From positions 464,501 to 528,500 of the forward strand of contig JBBBDQ010000352.1 of the NCBI GenBank assembly GCA_037127315.1: 64,000 nucleotides of DNA, read 5' to 3'. Of the stretch, positions 22,245-33,054 are shown in pieces. The first letter of the stretch is position 1, and each line of letters starts with the position of its first letter. Below the pieces are notes generated by a model that was not told the DNA's origin, made no database searches, and was given only the letters and a program-made list of their open reading frames with translations. This DNA is from Ascarosepion bandense. Its lineage: Eukaryota; Mollusca; Cephalopoda; Sepiida; Sepiidae. Both the position numbers and the translations under genes were made by a program.

Positions 22245-23042
22245 TTAGAAAGTGACACACTGTGCCTCCTTGGCCTCACTCTCTCAACTGATTGCAAGTG
22301 GAATGAGAACATCAATCATATATCTGTATCTCCTTCTGGGAAGGTTGGATCACTCTGTTGAGCAAGAAAGTTTTCCTTGTTAGAATCCATTTTGCACATT
22401 TATGAATCTACCATTCATCCATGCATTGAATGCTGTTGTCATATCTTGTTGGGTGCTCCTGTTATTCATCTTGAGGTTCTCATCAGAATCCATTTTGCAC
22501 ATTTATAAATCTACTATTCATTCATGCATTGAATACTGCTGCCATATCTTGTTGGGTGCTCCTGCTATTCATCTTGAGGTTTTTGATAAAATCCAAAGAA
22601 GGATCTGCAATATAATCAATTCTCACTTGGTGGTATCTCTTCAGACACTTTCTCACTGACAGGATGTGGTTCCTTGCTGTTTTTTCAACAAGTATTTTCA
22701 CAGCTTCATTCCCTGGTGCTGCAACCACATGAATTTACTTTTGCTACTAGATTGGCATCTAGGTCTCACACTTTTACTGTCAAAATAGTAAAATGCAACC
22801 GCCACTTCTACTCTAACAGTTTTTTTTTCTCATACTTTCTGCCTGTAGAATTTCTTTCTATATACTTGCTTCCCTGATAGCTACAACCACTAAAAGTTTA
22901 GAAGCAATTTCAATTGTTACCTAATACCTAACTCCCATCAACCTCCCATCCTTTCTTTCAGATACCCCTTTTTTTTCTCTCTCTGTAAACCCTGTGCACC
23001 AGTGGCAGTCTGGCCTTGCTTGGGTTGAAATGATTATAAAAA
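22245..23042 (+). mobile_element. LINE 3' end with internal duplication
   Basis: RT C-terminal region and tail (GGTTGAAATGATTATAAAA). A segment of about 105 bp (22,387-22,485, CATTTTGCACATTTATGAAT...GTTATTCATCTTGAGG) is repeated in tandem at 22,492-22,590. This explains why the same peptide appears twice with a frame change. 5'-truncated. Confidence 0.82.
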
Positions 23043-23717
23043 TATATGCTGTAACCCTAAAAAGTTACTGCACGAGTAATCATCAAAACGGAGGTTTGGA
23101 ATAATAGTGTCACAAGAAGTACAAGACTCACACACTGCAAGAAGTAGATACACTGCTCGTGAGTATAATCACTCTCTTCAGCTCCAATAAGGTCTATGTA
23201 TTTAAGAGGATAGGCACATACCATTCCTGTATATAGGTAGGTATACAACAAAATATATATATCTTATCGCTTGGGATAAAAACACTGACTTCAGTAATAA
23301 CTAACGCTGTAAATCTAACCCCCTTATCCTGTTTTTTTTTTCCTCTCTTCTAATGATTCTTTTTGTGTGGCTAAATATAAACCATTTATTGTTGTGGGGA
23401 ATTTGGTCTGAAGAGCGGTTTGTAAGAGCTCAGTGAAATAAGCTACTATCAATGGATTTATAGAAACATCCAATTTATTTTCATTATAATATTCTGTTAA
23501 ATTCTAACATTGAGTTTTCACTGGATTAAATATGTGTCAGTTAACAGTTTATAAAGAAAAAGAATTTGTTGAGAGTCATATTTTGCTGTAGGATTTACAA
23601 TGGGTGATATAAGGCCTGACAGTTACATTTAAGCAGGGTGTTGACCCTAAAGTTTGCTTTTTTTTTCTCTTTCAATTTCCCCCTTTATCCCTTGTGAAGA
23701 TTTTGTCTTTGTGTTCA

Positions 23718-24017
23718 TCTAAACTTATATAATAAATGGAACTTTGTCTGTGTGTGTGTGTGTGTCTGCTACCTATAGACTTTGAAACGGCTGAACTGAT
23801 TTTCTTGAATATTTACACAGTTGTACTATAAGAGCCTGCAAGTGTTCTTAGCTAAGTTTTGTGTTGAGGTACCCCCAATAAAAATCGATAATCGAAAAAA
23901 TCAGGTTATAGATGGAGTGGTTTGATTTTAATCAAATTTGATACACTCATAGACAAAGACATAAGAAATGATATTCAGAAGTTTCAAGGTTTCAGTTCTT
24001 ACAATAGTGCAGAAAAT

Positions 24018-24059
<42 letters not shown>

Positions 24060-24065
24060 GCAAGA

Positions 24066-24096
<31 letters not shown>

Positions 24097-24462
24097 CTGT
24101 TTATCTGCCAGTATGTCTGTATATTTTTCAGCCCTTTTATTTTAGTTTTTGCTTTGGGTTTGGCTCTAAGCAGGTATAATTGTAGTTCTTAGTCTCAGCC
24201 ATGATGCCATTTACTCAGAGGACTTATTTAGCCTTCAAAATTTAGTTTATGACTAAAAAAAACCTATTTGATATCGATACCAGGAAATCAAAATTTGACT
24301 TACATCCATTCATTTTTCTTTCAGTCTCTGATTTCGCTTTAACTGGAAACAACTATTGCTTTTTAGTCTTTCGTGCCAACGTCCAATGAGTCTGAGCTCC
24401 AGGATCATGGATTAATTTAAAAGCTTTCATTACACCCGAGCAACGCTGGGCTATAATGCCAG
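23718..24462 (+). mobile_element. Non-autonomous Helitron, long type
   Basis: Start TCTAAACTTATATAATAAAT after A; end ATAATGCCAG before T, with the terminal CTAG mutated to CCAG. Interior (TA)n at 24,023-24,056 followed by (TG)n. Confidence 0.82.
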
Positions 24463-24479
24463 TATTATATATATGTATA

Positions 24480-25070
24480 TTTTTCATATCTGGTTTAGAG
24501 GATATAATGTTCACTTCCCCTGTTAAAAATTGTCTTTTGAAATTGAATTTTTGAAAGGGTTTTAAAAAGAATTTTATTATTTTCTAAATTTTTGTATTAG
24601 CTAAAATTTGTGATTTATGGGTTTTTGTTCACTTTTTATATTTTCTCCTCCCCTTTTTTGTGTATGTATATATTTCTTCCTAAATAATGTTTGTGCATGA
24701 ATTTCCTTCCTTCCTTTTTGTGTGTATAATTTCTTGTTTACTGTCTTATGTATGTGTGATTTAATGTATCTATTCTCAACTTATTTCAGGTTTAAAAATC
24801 CCTCTGCTATAAACTTCTTTTTTCAAAATATTCTGAGTGAAATAAATATTTATTTATTCATCAACAGTCTGAACAAGGCAATTGTAATTTTTTTTTACAT
24901 TGCTGGAATAAATTCTGGATTTATAACCATTTATTTATAGAGAGATAGAGACAGAAATTGTAGGAGGATTTGAGTAGTTGTAGCTCTGGGAGGTACAGTT
25001 TTATGATTAAAGGAACTCATCCAAATGAGTTCCTCCTAGGAATATGTGAATGAGTGGTGCTATATCGAGT
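24480..25070. other. Stretch without recognised feature
   Basis: T-rich, no repeat or coding segment recognised. Confidence 0.35.
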
Positions 25071-25097
25071 TTAATATATATATATATATATATATAT

Positions 25098-25330
25098 AGT
25101 CATCTGCAGACAGATCTGTTTCGCTGTATCACAGTTCATCAGTATGATTAGACATCCAATTGTTCTTAACCCAGGATTGAAACCCGATCGAATTGGCGTC
25201 AGCCGGTGATTCTACCTCTGAGTGATGGGCACTCAGTAGAAGAAGGCAGACTTTTTGCGTGTATATTATCATTATACACGGCCAATAGCTGAGAGTGTTC
25301 TAATTCATTGCTGAATGAATGATGTGTAGA
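25098..25330 (-). mobile_element. Retrozyme-like SINE (family D), best-preserved hammerhead core
   Basis: Same layout as the 21.7-kb copy. B-box-like GGGTTTCAATCC lies at about 25,170-25,182 on the minus strand. The 3' end carries a hammerhead with complete core. A (TA)n tract (25,075-25,097) abuts the 3' end. Confidence 0.8.
25099..25147 (-). ncRNA. Hammerhead ribozyme motif, core complete
   Basis: On the minus strand: CTGATGA at 25,142-25,136, stem II CTGT-GAT-ACAG, GAAA at 25,122-25,119, a short stem III CAG-AT-CTG (25,118-25,111), then T and C17 (25,110-25,109), with cleavage predicted after C17. Every core position is present. Weak points: the base next to CTGATGA is A where other copies have G, so the closing pair of stem II is A/C, and stem I next to the core is only one or two pairs before an internal loop. 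Very short stem III is usual in animal type I hammerheads, which are often active only as dimers. Confidence 0.7.
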
Positions 25331-25599
25331 TGCTAGAGTAGCTACTGTTTTTTAAAGTTTACCAATCTCCCAGACACTTTATAAAGTTCAAAATATACGC
25401 TTCTTTTCTTGGGACCACTGTAACCTCCTCATTTAAAAGTAAGCCTTTTTTTTGTTTGTTTGTTTTTTCCTAATTTTTGCTTAATTTTGAACATTTTATG
25501 CCTTATTGAAGGATAGGTTTTGTTTTTTAGCAGAAATTTCTTTGACTGGACTTTAACTAAGTTAAAACTTAGCAAGTCATCAACATTTTTTTTTCTTTT

Positions 25600-25962
25600 T
25601 TTTTTTCTTCAATTGGAGTAGATCGACTAAAACTATTGCCCGGTTCACACTCTACCCATGTCTATTGAACAGGTTAAGAGGCTCATCCCTTGTTCCCTGT
25701 TTAGGATGTGGTTTCCGGCTTTTTCTTTTCCAATCTTTTCACTCTTTTCTTCTTTTTTTTTTTCAATTGGAGTAGACAGACTAAACTATTGCCCAGTTCA
25801 CACTCCACCCACATCTATTGAACAGGTGAAAAGGCTCATCCCTTGTTCCTTGTTTAGGATGTGGATTCCGGCTTTCTCTTTTGCAATCTTTTCACTCTTA
25901 TGTAGCCCCCTGTGCATCAGTGGCATTACCACCTTGCTTGGGGAGATATGATTAAAAAAAAA
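25600..25962 (+). mobile_element. LINE 3' UTR with two 153-bp repeat units
   Basis: Two units beginning CAATTGGAGTAGA at 25,611 and 25,764 (153 apart), each with GGCTCATCCCTTGTTCC and GGATGTGG, run directly into the LINE tail TGTAGCCCCCTGTGCATCAG...ATGATTAAAAA. The same arrangement with four units occurs at 56,826-57,480 on the other strand. Confidence 0.85.
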
Positions 25963-25999
25963 AATATGAAGTTCCAAGCCTGACACATTCTTAGCTAAA

Positions 26000-26430
26000 A
26001 ATGTTGTTGTATAAGCTGGGATCTATTTGCTTAAGGTTCATCTAATAATACCCACTGTATTATTTTTCAACAGTAGGTATTATTGTGTTATTGGCAGAAA
26101 TTTATAATTGATATTTGATTTTATGTTGGTCAATAATGAATTGATAACTAAATACATTGAGAAAGAAATAGATTATTTTGAAAATAAATACTTTTTAAAT
26201 AAATACGTTTGTTTGAATTAAAAACTGTATTTATTTTGCAAATATTTATTTACCAATGGACTTTCTGATGTGCTGTTGCCTTGATGGAGTTCAGGAATGG
26301 TATGAGGAAACCATTGCTCATGTTTCCCAAGAATGTGTGCAGGGCCATATTTAAGCCTTATGAGGTTCCTGGGCTAATAGATTTTTTTTAGTGAGGACCA
26401 TCATTATATATGTTCTCACAGTGTTGATTT
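26000..26430. other. Stretch without recognised feature
   Basis: No repeat, gene or RNA recognised. Confidence 0.35.
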
Positions 26431-26434
26431 TTTT

Positions 26435-27053
26435 TTTTTAAAAACGTCACCCCTGCTGCTCACCTCAGTGTTCTCGACAGGCTCCAAAGGAGAGTTAGTA
26501 ACGTGATAGGTGCTGACTTGGCGGCTCGACTACAGCCACTTCCCAACCGACGAAATATGGCCTCCCTTTGTCTGTTCTGTAAGTACTTTCATGGCTTCTG
26601 CTCGGACGAACTTAACTCACTGGTGCCTCCTCAACAGGTGTTTTCTCGTGCAACCAGAAGGGCATTTGGGTCCCACCCATTCACAGTTAGGTTAGCCAAA
26701 TGCAGACAAAAATTCTACTCCTGCAGCTTCTTCTCTCGCACTTCCTGCCTATGGAACTCGCTCCCATATTCTTGCTTTCCTGACGGTTACAACCTCCAGA
26801 AATTTACATGCAATGTCAATACTCATCTACTAACCACTTGACTCTAGCCCTTCCCCCACTCCCGTATATCCTTCCCTTTCTCTCCCCCCTTGCAACTGTC
26901 ATCACACCTGCATTTTCATCTTTCTATTGCTTCTTTCTAATTGGTTTGTAATCCTCTTCTCCCTCCTCTAATTAATTTTCTTTCAGTCATGTAGCCCCCC
27001 GCACATCAGTGGCATTTACGCCTTGCCTGGGGTGAAACGATTAAAAAAAAAAA
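26435..27053 (+). mobile_element. LINE 3' end, second subfamily, C-terminal frame open
   Basis: Codons for the RT C-terminal domain are open for 112 residues (26,503-26,841), from IGADLAARLQPLPNRR through SRTSCLWNSLPYSCF to VNTHLLTT-stop. Tail CACATCAGTGGCATTTACGCC...GATTAAAAAAAA. Closely related to the 16.1-kb copy. Confidence 0.85.
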
Positions 27054-27059
27054 AGAAAA

Positions 27060-28025
27060 TGACATGTTTTTGGTGTAAAACATTGAAAAGCTTCAATGGA
27101 AGGGGACAAGTGTTCTAAATTTTTTCAAATTAAATCAAAGGATCCCATTAAATCGAAAAATAAACAGATTTGCAATGCCTTCATATTTACTTCTTGTTTT
27201 AGTTTTATAAGGGACCAAAAGAAGAGGTCCCTTGTCGGCCTATTTAGCTTGGGGTCCCTTGCTAGCAACCAATACTACACCATGTGTAAGCCCAGTGCTA
27301 AATATATGTCAATTCACAGTTTATAAAAAAAAAAAAGAATTTGTGGAAAGTCATTATTGCTTACTTCCTAAAAGGACAGGGTATTCCCCAAAGAATAAAA
27401 TATATATTTGAGGAGGTGCTAAAAAAAAACAAAAAAAAACCCCCTGACCTGATGTCCAAACAGGAGAACATATTTTAGAGTCCTTTCTTTGTTGATTTGC
27501 AAACTATTCAACACTGTCTTTGTCAGAATAAATTTATTTCTAATACTAAGTTTCTTCTTGATTGTGTGTTTGCTTTTGGCATCGGTAAATGTTCTTTTTA
27601 AGATGTGTTTATGTCATGTAAGCATCTGTTAACGTCTTCTCATGAAGCATTGACCTATAGGAAACTGATGGTGGCAACAGTCAGGAATATGCCAGCTGTT
27701 GTTAACTTGCTAAATATTCATGAATGAACTGCTGAGAATCTGGGCATGATTCATTCTAATAACCAAAATCTCATTTTTCTCTGTCAGTTGTATGAGAAGG
27801 TGTGCTAGAGATTCTTTTTGTTTCGGTTTTAAACATGGTTGGTTAGAATTTAAGTTAGGATTTATTCTTTATTACGATTTCCTGTTTCTGCTTTCACTTT
27901 TCTCATCTTAATTCACTCACTTGATGGTGCTGAAAATTTTATAGCTCAATCAAGAAGCCCTTCTCCCCAAAAAATGTCTGGCCATTTGGTCCAATTTTTG
28001 GAAGTTGGTTTATACTGAAAAGATA
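27060..28025. other. Stretch without recognised feature
   Basis: Includes a small imperfect palindrome GGGACC...GGTCCC near 27,210-27,231. Nothing else recognised. Confidence 0.35.
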
Positions 28026-28029
28026 TTTA

Positions 28030-28240
28030 GGCTTACTGCTACATCACACTGGAACACCATTTCTCGTATGATCACAGAAGTTAAGCAACATCAAACCTGG
28101 TCAGTACCTTGATGGGTGACTTTTTAGAAACACCACGTGCTGTAAACTTGGACATGTGGGTAGTGTAAATGTTAATCAGGGAGCCAAGTTCCAATTTCAG
28201 TTTGGTTTATTTAATTCACTTACATGCGATCTTGGGAAAG
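28030..28240 (+). mobile_element. Composite 5S-tRNA SINE, diverged, cut by a LINE
   Basis: 5S-like head 28,030-28,146 (AGAAGTTAAGCAACATC, GATGGGTGAC, GTGCTGTAAAC) with damage in the C box. A decayed tRNA-like module follows (GAGCCAAGTTCCAATTTCAG). The SINE stops at about 28,240 where a minus-strand LINE tail begins. Confidence 0.78.
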
Positions 28241-28520
28241 GTATGATTTTTTTTTGTCTCTCCCCTCAAGCAAGGTAGGATTGCCACAAGTGCACAGGGG
28301 GTCACAGTGAGAGAAAAGACTGGGTACAGTGGGTATTGAAGAAAGGATAAAAATTGAACAGGATTCAAAAAGATAGAAGATGGCAATTGACATTGCATTT
28401 AAATTTTTGGAGATTGTAGCTATCAGGGAAGCAAGTCAACAGAAGGGAGTTTCAGAGGTAAAAAGGACAAGAAAAAAAACTGTCAAATAGAAGTGGTGGT
28501 TATTTAATTATTTCAGTAGA
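28240..28520 (-). mobile_element. LINE 3' end fragment
   Basis: T-run, then CCCTCAAGCAAGG, the reverse complement of the LINE tail, then the antisense of the RT C-terminal codons (TTGCATTTAAATTTTTGGAG, GGAAGCAAGTCAACAGAAGG). Inserted in the SINE body. Confidence 0.72.
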
Positions 28521-29029
28521 CCTCTTTTCCTCAAGGTATGGGTTAATTAGTATGACTACTATCACTAATTCATCAGTATCTCATAAAAAATTCTTACAAT
28601 CTAAAAATATTTTCTGAATTTATATAAATTGCAAAAGTTTGGTTTACAATGAATAATCAATGATGAAAAGACTGGTGTGTAAAGTAATTTTTAAGTGATT
28701 AATAAATTTTTTTTAAATCCAATATTATTTCCTCAAAACAAAGATTTTTATATGTGGTTAAACTAATAAATATTATCCAGGCAAGTAAATGCTAATTTCA
28801 CCATTAAAAGAAACTGATGTCTATGCAAACATGCGTTCCCACAAAATTTTAATATTTATTGCAATAAATATACATGGATACAGGGGATACAGATTTAACC
28901 TGTGCCAGAAGGCATAGTTTCTTTATTAAGACTTTCAAATAACAGGCTGGTAGATGTAAATTTAGATTAACAAAACAGATGTCTATTCAAATGTATGAAT
29001 CTACTAAATATAATGCTTAAAATAATCCA

Positions 29030-29047
29030 CTCTATTATAATAAATTT

Positions 29048-29102
<55 letters not shown>
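29030..29102. repeat. (TG)n(TA)n tract beside a Helitron-like start motif
   Basis: CTCTATTATAATAAATTTC then (TG)n at 29,050-29,070 and (TA)n to 29,102. Confidence 0.6.
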
Positions 29103-29108
<6 letters not shown>

Positions 29109-29466
29109 ACTTATTTAGAATTTAGAACATAAAAAGGTTATAAATTCTAAATAAATATTTGTATTGACCACTTTTTAAGAATCGTGTTTCTTTGGATACA
29201 GAATATTATTCCATTCATACCTACCTTATATACAGTTGTTCCAAAGTGAGAAAAGTGTATATTTTAAATGAGAAAGAGATCGCAAATGTTTTTGGTTATA
29301 AATTAGATTTTTGTATTTTATTTTTCTGAGTAGTTATTTCCACATGTTATTAAAAGGAATTAATGATTTTAATGGTCAGTCAAATGTTTTGTTTGTGTGT
29401 AGTATGCTGTGTTCTGAATAAGCCTGTTTCCAGGGAATCACTTTCATTTAAAATAAAAATATGCTT

Positions 29467-29532
29467 CCCCGACCTTAAATGACCCTTTAGATGTTGATAG
29501 GCTGTTAAACAGGAACAAAAAAACAAACAGTA
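29467..29532 (+). mobile_element. Solitary 3' tail of the 5S-tRNA SINE
   Basis: GACCTTAAATGACCCTTTAG...GATAGGCTGTTAAACAGGAA then AAC-rich repeats match the end of the 20.0-kb 5S-tRNA SINE (20,380-20,447). The heads are absent. Confidence 0.65.
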
Positions 29533-29689
29533 ATCCAGACTTTCTTGGAATTGTGAAGAATTTTTATTCAGATTAAGGGGTAATAAAAAAAATCCAATGG
29601 GTCAGAGATAAAATGTAAAGAAAGGGGATCTTTGTTCTTGTTTAAACATTTTTTATGACCTCTGTATCTACTTATATCTCTTTCCATTT

Positions 29690-29749
29690 TTGTGTATAAT
29701 GTGTTCATGTATATCTTTGCCAGCATGTGTCTGTATATTCTTTCTCTGG

Positions 29750-29803
<54 letters not shown>

Positions 29804-29902
29804 TGTTTTATTATAAGGAATTATATATATTCCTATGTTGTGTAAGGTTTCCTTCATATTTTACTGGTTAGTCCTAGTGTGTTTGTTTTTGCCAGTATGT
29901 GC

Positions 29903-29942
<40 letters not shown>

Positions 29943-29945
29943 ACT
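29690..29945 (+). repeat. Microsatellite-centred tandem repeat
   Basis: Two related units each contain GCCAGTATGTG then a (TG)n(TA)n tract. The stretch TACTGGCAAAAAACACATA at 30,466-30,484 is the inverse of TGTGTTTGTTTTTGCCAGTA at 29,879-29,898, so the repeat also brackets the hairpin at 30.1 kb in inverted orientation. Confidence 0.5.
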
Positions 29946-30111
29946 TGTCGTTTTGAAAAACCCTCAGAATACATACACGGAAGGAAAAAATGGTTATAAA
30001 AAAAGAACTAGCTAAGCACATGAACATCAGTCAAAGTACGTAGCCCAAAGAAAAAAACCTGAGACGAGTAACCTAAAACAAAAAGGGCTCAATATGCAAG
30101 TAGAGCAAACT

Positions 30112-30235
30112 AAGTAAATAACTAACCTAGAGAGCCAACGAACCTACCAAAGTTTCACCAAAGTGGATCTTCCCCAAGATCCAATTTGGTGAAACCTTGG
30201 TAGGTTCGTTGGCTCTCTAGGTTAGTTATTTACTT
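30112..30235. repeat. Near-perfect 60-bp inverted repeat with 4-base loop
   Basis: Left arm 30,112-30,171 and right arm 30,176-30,235 are complementary at 58 of 60 positions, separated only by CCCC (30,172-30,175). Arms begin AAGTAAATAACTAACCTAGA. The right arm runs directly into a (TA)n tract. No similar arm exists elsewhere in the window. Confidence 0.97.
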
Positions 30236-30268
30236 ATATATATATATATATATATATATATTCATTCT

Positions 30269-30420
30269 CCATAGATACTTGTGTGTGTGATCCAACTAGT
30301 GTATTTGGTCATTATGTATTTGTGTGTGTAGGGCTCATGATCTATTTAGTGCATCATGTGACATACATCCATAATAGCCAAATACACTAGTCAGATCACA
30401 CACATGCACACACAAGTATC
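30269..30420. repeat. Imperfect inverted repeat
   Basis: ATACTTGTGTGTGTGATCC...CTAGTGTATTTGGTCATTAT (30,276-30,314) is inverted at 30,370-30,419 with a few mismatches and one 5-base insertion. The spacer is about 55 bases. Flanked by (TA)n on both sides. Confidence 0.7.
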
Positions 30421-30432
30421 AATATACAGAAG

Positions 30433-30466
<34 letters not shown>

Positions 30467-30484
30467 TGGCAAAAAACACATAAT

Positions 30485-31180
30485 AGACTTGTGGTAAATA
30501 CAAAATAAAAGTAACTTTTATTCACTGTTTTTAAATTTGTGAGCCAGTGTGAAAAATGTATTTTGACCAGTAGAAAAAAAAGATTGGTTCCATGCCTAAG
30601 AAAAAGACCAAGGCAAATTTTGCAAGCCAGTGTAAAGTATTTAATAACCAATGAACTTTCAATGAACAATGTTATATTATTTGCTACCTAAAAATATGTT
30701 TGGGTTCAAAGCTGATCGAACACATGATTGAATTGGCTATTTATTCATGTTTCTCAGATGATCAGTCAGAGAGACAAGAGAACAGAGAGGACACAATGTA
30801 GTAAGAAAATAGTCAGGCCACCCACTGTGAGCCCATATATGCACCCTCCCACCTTTCTTTCTCATGCTGATTTCTTTACCTCTCCTCCTTCCTCTTCACC
30901 TTCTCTCTAACCATAAAAGAAAGAAAAGAACAAAGACTTTACTACTACTTTGTTGATGCACACATTGAAATATCAACTTATCTTTTCTGCACAAATCACA
31001 TTTTACTCAAACCAATGTACTCTTAATTCTTTAAACTTTTTCACTACTCTTTCTCTTAGAAATTTTCACAGTTCAATAATTTCATGCATACAATTTGATG
31101 TTACGCTTTTCAATGAATAAATTTTAATTTATTTACACAAATGAGACTGCTTTATCTTTCCAACATTCTGATAATCTTAA
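30485..31180. other. Stretch without recognised feature
   Basis: A 60-codon frame at 30,728-30,910 has no recognisable domain. No repeat recognised. Confidence 0.35.
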
Positions 31181-31327
31181 ATTGTGGGTAGTTTGGTCAT
31201 GTTTGTACAAGGTCAATTTAATAAACATGATTAAGCACCCTACAGACTACCTATCAACATACATATGAAACCCTACACATACAAAGTATGTATGCACCCA
31301 TATATATATATATATACACACACACTA

Positions 31328-31727
31328 CTGACCATAATTATTAGGCTAACCCAGTGTTTTTATAGAAATTATGTATTTCATACAATTTTTTAGAAATTTA
31401 TTGCCAAGTGAATAATTGTAAATGAAAATGGTTCTTTTGTTGATACTGCACAATAACATTGCACAATAACATGAGCATCAAATGAATTTTTAAATATTTG
31501 ATAATTACTTATATTGCCATTTCATCAATGAAAGGATGATGAAAATTTAGGGTGATTTGGATGAATTCATCTTTGCTTCTTTGCCTTGTAAAATTTTGCA
31601 AAGTAATAATAACAAAAGAACCATACTATTTTTATTTCAAATTAGCCACTTGGCAATAAATACTAAAAATAGTATGAAATACATCATTTCTTTCAAAAAA
31701 CTGGGGTGGCCTAATAATTATGGCTGG
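31328..31727. mobile_element. Tc1/mariner-type MITE with long terminal inverted repeats
   Basis: Flanked by TA at 31,326-31,327 and 31,728-31,729. The left end reads CTGACCATAATTATTAGGCT and the right end, reversed, CCAGCCATAATTATTAGGCC. The inverted match continues with gaps for about 130 bp (TTTCATAC, TTTATTGCCAAGTG, GGTTCTTTTGTT on both sides). Length 400 bp, no coding capacity. TA duplication and the terminal sequence fit the Tc1/mariner group. (CA)n and (TG)n outside the TA could also be part of the termini. Confidence 0.82.
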
Positions 31728-31728
31728 T

Positions 31729-31729
31729 A

Positions 31730-31783
<54 letters not shown>

Positions 31784-32309
31784 TCTGAATTATATTTTAG
31801 AACATGTACAAACTCTTTTTTTTTTTTATATATCCACTACAAATCGTGGCAGCATCAGCTCAGTTCATTCTCTTTCCTACCAGTTATTAAACTTTACTAT
31901 CAGTTATGAAAGCTCTTGCTGCATGTTTATTCTTTCAGTCAGTTAAGTTCCATACATGATACAAGCTTTGGGTGATCATGTCTCAAAAGAGACATGACTG
32001 ACTGGGCAAAAGATTATCCCACAGTAGGTTGCCATTGCTTTCTGCAGTAGACTGGTTGCTAGCCAAGGCTATAGAACTCAATCTGTTTTATTATTTAACC
32101 CATAACTGGAGGGAAGAGACAGATTGATAACTTTCCCAAGGGTATTTGTGTTTAAGTGAAGGAATTCAACCAGAATTCGAACTCGGCTCCACGATTTGTC
32201 TTTTTGAGTTGATATCCACTGCACCACAACACACATTGCTCTCTAACAATGCTTTATTTTATTTATTTTTTGCAATAATTATGTTGTTAAGTCATGAAGA
32301 ATATCTCTG

Positions 32310-32364
<55 letters not shown>

Positions 32365-32375
32365 TCTCTATTATA
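31729..32375. mobile_element. Family E element with Penelope-end remnant, interrupted by a SINE
   Basis: Composite: (TG)n(TA)n, then 31,787-31,860 which on the minus strand matches the end of the Penelope-like element (TTTGTAGTGGATATATAAAA, GTTTGTACATGTTCTAA; compare 63,391-63,430), then CTACCAGTTAT...TGCATGT as at 3.1 kb, a SINE B (31,939-32,237), then TTTTTTGCAATAATTATGTT as at 3.17 kb and a (TA)n end. The 3.1-kb copy serves as an empty site for the SINE. Confidence 0.65.
31939..32237 (-). mobile_element. tRNA-derived SINE, family B
   Basis: Minus strand. Head at right with TGTGGTGCAGTGGATATCAA and GAGTTCGAATTC (B box). It splits a family E element, and the broken sequence (TTTATTCTTTCAG / TGCTCTCTAACAATG) fits a degenerate target duplication of TGCTCTTTAACA. 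Confidence 0.8.
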
Positions 32376-32667
32376 ATAAATACCATTGCTTGTTTGTTGT
32401 ATGTATATACATGTATATTTTCCCCCTTTGTATTTTGTTTCTTTTTTTATGTCTTAATATAAGATACCCAATAGTAGGTATTTCAGTATATATGTAGCCG
32501 TCATTTTAGATGGCATATTGATATACATTTTTTATAGCATGAGCTGACTTGTATCGTATAATGTTGGGGGATAAATATAATGTATTAATTCATTAGTACT
32601 TATTTTTGTTTACATTTTGAATACTAGATTAAAAATTAGTACTTATGGGCTTTGAGATGTACATTTC

Positions 32668-32847
32668 TTAAGTGGAATAATTGAATTTTACTGAAACAGA
32701 ATGTCTTCTATATCTGAGAGGTCTAAGAAGCACACCATTTTTAACTGGTTTCCCATTACAAGGAGGATACATGCTTAAACCCAGCTGGAAGGTACAATTT
32801 CTAAATTCAGACTCTCCAGTGCACATGCCATTACGTCTAAATTTACA
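32668..32847 (-). CDS. Possible terminal coding exon, cysteine-containing, unknown protein
   Basis: On the minus strand a good 3' splice site, TTATTTCTTCTTATTTGAACAG-like (pyrimidine tract then CAG at 32,850-32,848), is followed by an open frame of 59 codons and a TAA (32,670-32,668). The peptide starts CKFRRNGMCTG and holds four cysteines spaced C-x7-C-x9-C-x12-C, then a basic stretch RPLRYRRHSVSVKFN. The spacing suggests a small disulphide-bonded extracellular module, but I do not recognise the family. The stretch belongs to none of the repeat families here and is less AT-biased than its flanks. The frame is also open upstream through the pyrimidine tract (to 32,994), which weakens the splice argument. 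No polyadenylation signal was noted just downstream. Treat as a candidate only. Confidence 0.35.
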   Translation of the reverse strand, partial: CKFRRNGMCTGESEFRNCTFQLGLSMYPPCNGKPVKNGVLLRPLRYRRHSVSVKFNYST

Positions 32848-33054
32848 CTGTTCAAATAAGAAGAAATAAGTAGTTTGAAAACAAAATTTTGGAAGATTTT
32901 CCCACATCAGGCTTACTCTCAAGTTTAAGGGCAAATTACATCTGAATTCAGTTTTGGTGCTCTGCAATACTTCAGTTCTTGTACTGTACAGCATACATAG
33001 TATTCAATAGGGTTTTATAGTTCTTGACCAACAAGGGTACTATTATTTTCAAGA

